NCBI GenBank assembly: GCA_033085395.1
Contig: JANQBS010000394.1
Location: forward strand, 1 to 28,798
Direction: 5' to 3'
DNA from: Xanthoparmelia taractica
Taxonomy: Eukaryota; Ascomycota; Lecanoromycetes; Lecanorales; Parmeliaceae
Length of the DNA: 28,798 bases
Under the pieces are notes generated by a model. It was not told the origin of the DNA and did no database searches. It worked only from the letters and a program-made list of their open reading frames with translations. Each line of letters starts with the position of its first letter. The first letter of the stretch is position 1. Made by a program: the position numbers and the translations under genes. Positions 21,760 to 28,798 of the stretch are shown piece after piece.

Positions 21760-23705
21760 TCACACCGCGACACTCGGAACCTTGGGCTTAACGTTGCGCC
21801 ACTTCGCGAACAGCGCAATGGGAAGGGTTGCCCCCGACAATGCGACTGCCAAAGCGAAGGTCAATTTCAGTCCGTCCATGTAAGCGAGCACGATGCCGGG
21901 GATCTGTACTGCTGAAAATACAGCTCGCAACTCTGTTGCGCCCGTTGCTACCACCAGAGCGGGACTGACGCCTGGGACAAGGATTGGGATCCGCGCGATT
22001 AATCGGTTGGTGTAGGCTGCTTGGCCCGCGGATACAAATACGGCGCCGCCGATGGTTTGGAATACTGAGTGAACTATTAGTCGATGTAACCCTCGCACAT
22101 TTAACCGGCGGACGATTATTGACTTACAAAGCGTAACAGCAGTGACGGATGAGATTTCTGATGGTTTGACGAAAGCCTGGTTGGCAATGATGGGTACTTG
22201 AATAGACAACCCAATGCCTATACCGGTCAAGGCTTGATATGCGATCCAGTGCGACGAGGGCGAGCCAATGTTCAGCGTATATAGTAGTCCTGCACCGATC
22301 GTGGCGATAGCGCTACCCGCTAAGAGAAACGGGATGTAGACGCCATAGGCGGTGATGAGTCCTCCAGACAGAATGGTGCAGAAGGCTAAGTACGTCAGCA
22401 CTTGTGCATACGATGGATCTTCCGCCGGAGAACTCACCAACACCCAGCACGAGTGGTATGTTTCGAATGCCACTCTCGGAAGCCGAGACGTTATCCACAG
22501 ATTGGAAGTAGATCGGAAGATAGTAGAGCAAAACGAAGAAAGACCCGGCAGAGCTTACAACTCAATTAGCGATGCCTCATCAATAGAAGGGAGATTCGCA
22601 TACAAAAAAATGTAAAGGCAGTTGACAAAAATTTCTCGTCTCCCTAGGAGGGCACCCTGCAACACTGCTCGGTCGCCCATGTACCACTCAACAACCCCAA
22701 AGACTATCAGGAGTAAGCCGAAGCCGACAAGTGTCCCGATGACCGAAGGATCACTCCAGGGCTTGGTCACGCCACCCCATTGGAGTGCGAGTAGGAAGCA
22801 AACAATCGCTGCCATAATGGTGAATGTGCCTAGTGGATCCATTTGAAGGATCTTCTCCCGCCATGAGGCTTTCACGGGCTTTGAAGCTGCAGGTGCCTGA
22901 AACAACAAGAGGATTACCCCCGCAGAGGCGCCACCGATGGGTAGGTTGACATAGAAGCACCACCGCCACGTAGCATGGGAAGTGAAAACCCCCCCAAGTA
23001 ATGGGCCTATAACACTAGCGCATCCATACGAAGCTCCAAGGAGGCCGGTAAAAGCAGGCCTCTGTCCCGGTGGGACTGCGAATGCGATAATGGTATACGC
23101 GCCAGAAGCGATGCCGGCTCCGCCCATGCCTTCGATACTGTTAGACGCTAAGTCGAAAGGTGAGCTATGCAAGACTGACCTGCAATCGCTCTGCCAACGA
23201 TCAGAGTTGTACTGTCCTGAGCAACACCACAAATCAAACTGCCCAGTTCGAAAATGCCAATAGCGACGAGGAAAGTTGGCTTCAGATGGAAATACTTGTA
23301 GGCCTTACCCCATGTCGATTGAAAGGCGCCAACGGTAAGAAAGAAGGCAGAGCCATACCATCCTACTTGGTCCAGACTGTGGAATTCGTCTGTGATGCGG
23401 GGAATTGCCGTCGCAACAATTGTCATGTCAAGCGCCACGAGGAAGATGGACAGGACAAGGGCGATGATGATGAATGCGAGATTAAATGCGTGTGGATAAT
23501 CAGATGTTGCTATCTTTGACAGGGTCTCCATATCCTCGGCATCCTCTGTAGACGTCTCTTCTGGTTTGGTTCCATGTGCTAAGGGGTGAAAGTCATTGCT
23601 AATTCCTAGAGAATTGTTATGTTTCTCCTTCTCAGTGTTTTCAGCTGAGAGTCGCGAGCTCGATGAGCTGTCAGTAGCATGAGTAACTTCTGAAGCCACA
23701 GTCAT
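21760..23705 (-). CDS. MFS transporter, DHA2 (14-TM) drug:H+ antiporter type
   Basis: Five exons (23705-23180, 23129-22604, 22553-22438, 22385-22128, 22064-21760) join in frame to 576 aa. The introns are 50, 50, 52 and 63 bp with GTCAGT, GTATGC, GTGAGT and GTAAGT donors and CTAAC/GCTGAC/GACTAAT branches. A polar cytosolic N-terminus (about 70 residues, Ser/Glu-rich) precedes TM1, which carries the DHA2 signature LDMTIVATAIP (92-102). The loop 2-3 motif appears as GKAYKYF (133-139), and the motif-B/C region as GRAIAGMGGAGIASGAYTII. Further on are GPLLGGVFTSHATWRWCFYVNLPIG, FFVLLYYLPIYFQSV and NIPLVLGV, all typical landmarks. Such proteins export small toxic compounds or fungal metabolites by proton antiport, usually at the plasma membrane or vesicles; the substrate is not inferable. 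It is divergent from the Zn2Cys6 regulator across 845 bp, an arrangement common for regulator-efflux pairs. Confidence 0.95.
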
Positions 23706-23940
23706 GGTAGATAAGAGGGACGCGTTCCGAGGTATTGGAAGATGAAAGGAAGATGTAAAGAATGAGATAGATTTAAACGTGTGTGATGGATGGTGTTGGA
23801 TAGATTCAAAGCAAATAAAGGGACAGCGACCTTCTTTATAATTGAGAACGGCTTTCCGAAATGATTCATGCTGCTCGCTTGAAAGTTGGCAAGGGTACTC
23901 ATAGTGAAATGCAATGTACTGTTAGCCTCTGCGTCGAGAA

Positions 23941-23973
23941 TCGGACCAAAATCGGACCAAAAATCGGACCAAA
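23941..23973 (+). promoter_or_regulatory. Three tandem TCGGACCAAA motifs
   Basis: Exact copies of TCGGACCAAA start at 23941, 23952 and 23964, spaced 11 and 12 bp, about one helical turn. They lie about 240-265 bp upstream of the MFS start. CGG triplets are the classic half-sites of Zn2Cys6 proteins. Confidence 0.55.
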
Positions 23974-24380
23974 TCTCCTCCACATTCGTCGGGTAGTGAC
24001 GCGTTACCATTAACAGCAGTTCTCTTCTTTCCTGGTTTAAAGGCGGATCTTTATGTACTCTTGTGAAAATTTGGAGAAACTCCTGGTCTTCAATAGCATT
24101 CAATCAATGGTCCTTCGTAGGAAGGCAACTGCAGTGTTCTGCCTTCCCGAAGCCAGCATGGCTGAATTGTATGAGAATTTCTTCTCTGAGAAAATCGAGC
24201 TCCGATAATAGACTGTATTTGTTCTGACATGGTCCAGTCCCGTTGCCCTTTACCGGTCACAGAAGGCGATGAAGTAGAAATGCAGATTGGTAACATTATT
24301 ACTGTTGTAAGGTTCTTGGGGCTCACATTAGATGCCGAACGCTTACCAAAAGCGGTTGGTCATAGCTCCCTTACTAATCA

Positions 24381-24419
24381 TCGGACCAAATATTATTCCT
24401 TTTGTCCGCACTTCGTCCG
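24381..24419. promoter_or_regulatory. Fourth TCGGACCAAA plus two inverted GTCCG motifs
   Basis: TCGGACCAAA recurs at 24381-24390. It faces inverted GTCCG at 24404-24408 and again at 24415-24419 (11 bp apart), 130-170 bp upstream of the regulator ATG. A further perfect pair GTCCG-TAT-CGGAC lies at 24574-24586 within the first codons of the regulator. Confidence 0.5.
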
Positions 24420-24550
24420 AATGCTTTCCTCCGTTTCCCAATTACGTCGAGCACTTCCCCAGCAGTTGTAGCCTGTGGGTAAAGTACGAAGTAATTAGTT
24501 TTCCTCCTATCTAATTTCCACACATAGATAGGCCAGTTATTCCGCTTGCC

Positions 24551-26827
24551 ATGTTGACTTCCCCTACTGGTCTGTCCGTATCGGACGAACCTCCTCAGAA
24601 AAAGTTGAGGAGAGGAACTCACAGTTGTACCGAATGTATGTCAGTCATTAACAACGCACCGGGTCTTACATTTCACCATCTCTTGTCATCTCATTTCACA
24701 CTTATTGTAAGCATAACGCCGATAGCAGCTGAATTTACTACAGGCAGACGCCGCAAGAAGAGCTGTGTCCCGCGGCCAGCCACTCCGGGATCTTGTGAAG
24801 AATGCTTCGCTCGAGGCGTCCAATGTCGCAATCAAGAGGTCAGCTTGGGAACAAAACGCCACGCTCAAAGCGGCAAGCACGACCTTCAGCAGAGGGTGAC
24901 GGAACTCGAGACGGCTCTGCTATCCATCTCCCAGAAGCTGGAGACAACATCGGGCACAACCGAGCCTGACAACAGCGCCGCCAAGACGGTACAGCAGCCC
25001 CGCCCTGAGGGCTTGCCGTTTACGCCTGTAACATCCTCGGACTCGAACCCAGATGCTCTTCTGAAGCATGCGCCTGTGTTTAGTCTCTTCGATAACGCCA
25101 TCTTGAGTCGCCAGCCAGATGACAGTACAATAGAAGATTCGAATGGTGTCAGATCGCCGATATCAGAGGTCAACAACTCAACCTCTAAACTCGGCTCCAT
25201 TCGCCGAACTCTTTTCTCGCTCTTTCCATCAGAAGAAAGGCAAGAGGCCATTTTGAGTTCATCGTACCCTTGGTGGTCGAGGTGGCTCGATATTTTTCCA
25301 CAAGTTTTTGGCCTTGGAACCTCTTCTAATATCGTTGAGTTCGTTGCAGACTTGAAAGACAGTGGCAGCGTGCAGAAGATAGCCAAAGCACTCCTATTCC
25401 TCTTTATTATTCAGCAAGAAGGACCCCACCGTCTCAACACCAGCTACGGTATGACGAATGCCCAAAGCGAAGCAAGCCACGCCTTAAGCATTGTTGACGA
25501 AATGGTCCTTAACGACGAAGGGCTTGCCGGAACAATTGATGGCATTGAATGCATCATGCTACGAGCTAACTATGAATCAAATAGTGGCCGTATTCGCAAA
25601 GCATGGCTTACATTTCGGCGCGCAATTTCCTTTGCCCAACTTTCAGGCTTTCACAAAAATTCGACGAGTCAAGAGAATGATACGAGCCAATCACGCCGAA
25701 GAGACAGTCTGTGGAAAGCTCTGTACTCGAGTGACCGACTTCTAAGCCTCATGCTGGGCCTTCCATACGGTCCTTCAGAGATCCATTCAGACATAGGCCG
25801 TGACAGTGAAGCGTGTGCAAAAGGGATCCAGGCACAAGATACTGCCGAACCCTACTTTTACCGTCTAACGCACATTGTTGGCCACATCATTGATCGGAAC
25901 CAACAGCTGCCTTCTAACAATATGCTGCCTCTTACATTTAAGATCGAGGCTGAGATGATGGAACTCGCAGCATCCATGCCGAGCGACTGGTGGAAGTCTG
26001 GACGTGAATCTGGTCCCACGGAAAAACGGATGTACGACCAGCTCCTGCCACAGTTCTGGCACCATCAGGCTCGTTCTCTACTTCATCTACCCTTTATGCT
26101 CAAAGCTACAACAGACCGTCTTTTCCAGTACAATAAGATAGCGGCGGTGGAGTCTGCTCGTGAGATGATTGCGCGCTATCGTGTGATCCGTCCCTTGCAT
26201 GGATTTGGTTCTCAGATTTGCAAGATAATTGACTTTCAGGTCTTCACCGCTGCGATGATTCTGGTCTTGAACCTGCTCGATCACTATCGACGAAACGAAA
26301 CACTCGACCAGAGCGAAGCGAACAACGATCAGGACCTCATTTCCGTAACGACCGACATCTTACAGCGAGCCTCTGCCGAGACCTATGGCGGTGTGGCGAC
26401 CCAAGCAGCCCGGGCTCTGGAGATTTTCGGCAACATAAAAGAACTGCCTTTGCCCATTGGAGAGTCTGAAAAGGAATGTACTACAAAAGTGGTGATTCCA
26501 TATTTTGGCACCGTGATAATTGGACCTGGCACGAGCCTCAAGAGCCAAGGCCAGATGTCAAAGCCCAAATCTACGCCTTACATTCAGCAACTGCCAACCC
26601 CAAGCGATCAGTCTCTCGATGGTTTGAACTCGGAATCTGCGACACCCAGCAACTCTTTGATAGAACCAACTATACCATTTAGTTTCAATTACGGTGAGGA
26701 CTCGGAGGATTTAGGTGTGAATAGCGATTTCCTGGCGAATGTCAACTTTGATCTCGACCAAGATTGGAATTGGTTCTGGAACAACATAGACATACCTTCA
26801 GCAGATCTGCACGGAACGGTTGCCTGA
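24551..26827 (+). CDS. Zn2Cys6 fungal-type transcription factor
   Basis: Exons 24551-24635 and 24744-26827 are separated by a 108-bp intron (GTATGT donor, TACTACAG acceptor) and give 722 aa. Splicing assembles a perfect zinc cluster: Cys26-X2-Cys29-X6-Cys36-X9-Cys46-X2-Cys49-X6-Cys56, with the basic RRRKKS between Cys29 and Cys36. A putative coiled-coil linker/dimerisation helix follows (LQQRVTELETALLSISQKLE, about 78-97), preceded by basic residues. A long helical region (about 220-580) resembles the fungal-specific middle homology domain, with blocks such as GTIDGIECIMLRANYESNSGR, RKAWLTFRRAISFAQLSG and WKALYSSDRLLSLMLGLPYG. The acidic C-terminus (EDSEDLG...DLDQDWNWFW) could be an activation domain. 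It is probably a nuclear regulator of the divergent MFS gene and perhaps neighbours. The intron is a multiple of three and stop-free, so retention would give a 758-aa protein with a split zinc cluster. Confidence 0.94.
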   Translation: MLTSPTGLSVSDEPPQKKLRRGTHSCTECMSVINNAPGLTFHHLLSSHFTLIVSITPIAAEFTTGRRRKKSCVPRPATPGSCEECFARGVQCRNQEVSLGTKRHAQSGKHDLQQRVTELETALLSISQKLETTSGTTEPDNSAAKTVQQPRPEGLPFTPVTSSDSNPDALLKHAPVFSLFDNAILSRQPDDSTIEDSNGVRSPISEVNNSTSKLGSIRRTLFSLFPSEERQEAILSSSYPWWSRWLDIFPQVFGLGTSSNIVEFVADLKDSGSVQKIAKALLFLFIIQQEGPHRLNTSYGMTNAQSEASHALSIVDEMVLNDEGLAGTIDGIECIMLRANYESNSGRIRKAWLTFRRAISFAQLSGFHKNSTSQENDTSQSRRRDSLWKALYSSDRLLSLMLGLPYGPSEIHSDIGRDSEACAKGIQAQDTAEPYFYRLTHIVGHIIDRNQQLPSNNMLPLTFKIEAEMMELAASMPSDWWKSGRESGPTEKRMYDQLLPQFWHHQARSLLHLPFMLKATTDRLFQYNKIAAVESAREMIARYRVIRPLHGFGSQICKIIDFQVFTAAMILVLNLLDHYRRNETLDQSEANNDQDLISVTTDILQRASAETYGGVATQAARALEIFGNIKELPLPIGESEKECTTKVVIPYFGTVIIGPGTSLKSQGQMSKPKSTPYIQQLPTPSDQSLDGLNSESATPSNSLIEPTIPFSFNYGEDSEDLGVNSDFLANVNFDLDQDWNWFWNNIDIPSADLHGTVA

Positions 26828-27313
26828 GTTATGACACTACCATAGGTCATGGTACTCCTGCATGATTCAAGCCACGCAAAAGGAGCGGGCCATATGCCTA
26901 AAAACTTGTACAGCAATAGGGTTATCTTGACTAAGGTAGTTTAAAGTAATCAACAGCCTGATGGTATTGGTTGAAGCAGCATTATGTAGAGCTTTTAATA
27001 ACATAAGAGAAGATAAAGACTGCGGTATGAGAATAATAGCATGCGAGGACAGCGCAGAGATATCTCCCAGCGATTTGCACGTGACTTGCTCGGAAGCGCC
27101 GGATAGCGCACCCAGGAACTCTAAGCATGCCGTTTCTGGGGGAGCCAAAGTCATGACGTAGGAACAGGAATGGCAGCTCCAACACACCAGATTCTAGGAG
27201 CTCTCTTATGTACATCAACCAACCTAAGGTACCTGTTGATCTTCTCATCTCAATCCATATCATCAAGCACAATGTCAGGGTTCTTAATAGTCCGCCCCCA
27301 ATCTTCGGACTAC
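26828..27313. other. 3' flank of regulator up to transposon boundary
   Basis: No supported gene. Minus-strand frames at 26867-27272 lack motifs. Ordinary composition ends near 27300, where the hAT terminus begins. CGGACTAC at 27306-27313, just before the element, is a candidate left half of an 8-bp target duplication whose partner lies outside the window. Confidence 0.4.
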
Positions 27314-27856
27314 CAGTCCAGACGGTCCAACTGGACTGGTCCAGTTGGACCGTTCAGCGATATTTGAACTATTAATCCAGACCGTCTAGCTAATCTAGAC
27401 GAACGATCTGAACTAACAGTTCAAATATCGTTAATATAACAAATAATCATTCAATTATTTCTCGCACTCGGCTAATTATCGGCCTTCTTTCAAGGCGTAT
27501 ATTTAAGCATAATAGACGTATTTTTAGTAGCAATAGAGAATAGATTTTTTGTTAAAGAATAACTACCTAATCTTTCAACATTTCTCACTCATTATATTAT
27601 TATAATAATTAATACTAACGCCTTTTAGGTATTTAAGATAAATATCACTATTAAGACTTTATTTAGCATCGCCGCAAGGTCTACAACGAGCTTCGATAAG
27701 CCTACAAAGCATATACGCAACATTAAGTCTCGAAAATTAATTATATCACCACAATCATTAAGAAAACGCCTACGAACCTCTATTCAAGCCTCAACGAAAT
27801 ATACTACACTTATTACGATCTCTATTAATATTTTTAAGAGCTCTAATATAATATAT

Positions 27857-27901
27857 AAGGAGAAGAAGAAGAAGAAGAAGAAGAAGAAGAAGAAGAAGAA
27901 A
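27857..27901 (+). repeat. AAG/GAA trinucleotide microsatellite
   Basis: About 14 consecutive GAA-phase units lie within the degraded transposon, just upstream of the transposase relic. Confidence 0.8.
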
Positions 27902-27964
27902 TTAAGTAATTCTAATACGCAAGTCGTAAATACATCTAATTTAGAATTCAATATCTCTCAAATA

Positions 27965-28717
27965 ACTCTTAAGTTATCTTTCAAGAAATTAAGGCTTAAA
28001 ATATCACTTATTTATAAGCATATCAGCGTATAGGGCGACTCCTACGTCTACAATCGCTATCGTAAAATATATAGCATTTCTGGTGATACGAGCGCAATTA
28101 GTCGATATCTGAAAAATATATATAGAATTAATCCTACACCCAGTGGAATTGCTGTAAAGAGAATTTAAAAGGGGATATTAATTAACGTAGCAATACTCCG
28201 AGGTGCTTAGATCAATCAAAAGACGAAGGAAGAGAGGCGGAGATAACTTATAAGTGTAGGCCTTAATAAGGCTACTCTGCAATATCTATATCTTCAATAA
28301 ATCATTTCTCAAAACATCGCATTTCATTATATTAATGATTCATCCTTTCGAACCTTTCTTAAATATATTAATCTCATCGTTAATCGAATACTTCCTAACT
28401 TCGCTTAGATTATAAAGACCTATGCTAAAGATCTATTTGCGGAGAAAAAGCAACGGCTACGTTATATACTAGCTATAGTAATATTAGATATCCACATCAC
28501 ATATAATATATGAACGTCACTAAATCGCCTTGGGCTACTTAAAGTAATTACGCACTTTACTAAGGAGAACTTCAAATTATACGCTATTACTCTCGCACTT
28601 AAAGAGATGGAAGAAGAGTATTTAGAGTAAAATTAGGCGATAATTATCCAGACTATACTTAATAACTTTGGGATTCGCAATAAATTAGAATATATGGTTA
28701 TAAACAACTACGGGTCG
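27965..28717 (+). pseudogene. hAT-family transposase relic, N-terminal half
   Basis: The plus-strand frame shows a BED-finger-like region around 28005-28160. A TAG stands at the position expected for the conserved Trp of the SVWxxF entry, followed by YNRYRKIYSISGDTSAISRYLKNIYRI, which fits the CxxC...S...HL..H layout with Cys/His positions mutated. Downstream, AFHYINDSSFRTFLKYIN, then ILAIVILDIHITYNI (stop) TSLNR, then LKVITHFTKENFKLYAITL and ILNNFGIRNKLEYMVINN match the hAT catalytic-domain sequence T.D.WTS......VT.HFI...W.L....L through GI..KL..I..DN. Stops are mainly TAA and TAG, explained by CAA/CAG or TGG changes under RIP. The frame is lost abruptly at 28717. It is not functional. A helpless remnant like this could only have moved before RIP or with help from another copy. 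Confidence 0.72.
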
Positions 28718-28798
28718 GAACGGTGTGGTATATTTGATGGTATGGGACCAGTTTTTCGAATATCATACCGAAAGGTATGGGATATCCCATACTCCCAT
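28718..28798. mobile_element. Probable terminus of a second, younger insertion
   Basis: The transposase homology breaks at about 28717, and the following 80 bp retain CA/TG and are GC-richer. They contain repeated GGTATGGGA motifs, an ATACCGAAAGGTAT inverted pair and a perfect 18-bp palindrome GTATGGGATATCCCATAC at 28775-28792. This looks like a subterminal repeat region of another transposon. The element continues outside the window. Confidence 0.4.

Larger units (their letters stand above)
23706..24550. promoter_or_regulatory. Shared divergent promoter region, MFS / Zn2Cys6 regulator
   Basis: 845 bp separate the two start codons. A TATA-like TTATAAAG on the minus strand lies around 23834-23841, about 130 bp upstream of the MFS ATG. 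The region contains the CGGAC/GTCCG motif cluster listed separately. Open frames on the minus strand here (23702-24103, 24090-24326) have no homology features and are not called. Confidence 0.6.
27314..28798 (+). mobile_element. 5' part of a RIP-inactivated hAT-type DNA transposon
   Basis: The left terminus appears to start at CAGTCCAGACGG (27314). It is followed by a perfect 15-bp-arm palindrome (27322-27336 with 27339-27353, 2-bp spacer) and a wider pair: CGATATTTGAACT at 27358-27370 with its reverse complement at 27418-27430, enclosing GTCTAG-N5-CTAGAC. Beyond about 27431 the DNA is AT-rich and RIP-like and carries a dead transposase frame. The element runs off the window or is interrupted by a second insertion at about 28718, so the right end and target duplication cannot be checked. 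Confidence 0.6.

Noticed and set aside
23702..24103. Minus-strand 133-codon frame upstream of the MFS gene
   Set aside because: It covers the promoter and repeat motifs (the CGGACC repeats encode its WSDF repeats) and lacks any conserved feature.

Overview
The window looks like a piece of a filamentous ascomycete (Pezizomycotina) chromosome. The genes have short introns (39-108 bp, mostly 50-70) with GT...AG ends and CTAAC/CTGAC-like branch sites. The gene content (Zn2Cys6 regulator, DHA2-type MFS transporter, F-box-like proteins, fungal haloacid-dehalogenase-like hydrolase) is typical of such fungi. The flanking DNA is very AT-rich and poor in CA/TG dinucleotides, as expected after repeat-induced point mutation (RIP). 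I cannot name the species.

Layout. Bases 1 to about 5650 are a RIP-degraded, gene-free block: a decayed open-frame relic (about 1050-1830), then a mosaic of short repeats, a roughly 600-bp segment duplicated about 1.09 kb apart, perfect hairpins, and two small insertions that carry target-site-duplication-like flanks. Bases about 5900-27300 are a normal-composition gene island. The right edge (27314 to the end) is the 5' part of a RIP-killed hAT-type DNA transposon, apparently interrupted by a younger element at the window end.

Gene island, left to right: a CaCA-family (sodium/calcium exchanger-like) gene broken by one in-frame TAA (minus); a secreted cysteine-rich protein (minus); an F-box protein (plus); a large F-box-like/TPR-like protein (minus); an unrecognised gene broken by one in-frame TGA (plus); a haloacid-dehalogenase-like hydrolase (minus); a small putative secreted or membrane-anchored protein (minus); a 14-TM MFS transporter (minus); and a divergent Zn2Cys6 transcription factor (plus). 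I rebuilt exon structures by reading splice signals and checking that frames join. The MFS, hydrolase, transcription factor, F-box and TPR-like models all close exactly in frame.

The most coherent functional unit is the right third: hydrolase, small secreted protein and MFS transporter on one strand, with the regulator divergent from the transporter. The shared TF-MFS intergenic region carries a cluster of repeated CGGAC/GTCCG motifs at 11-12 bp spacing, a plausible target of the regulator next door. The regulator also has a 108-bp intron that is a multiple of three, has no stop codon, and sits inside the zinc-cluster coding sequence. Splicing or retention would therefore switch the DNA-binding domain on or off without changing the frame.
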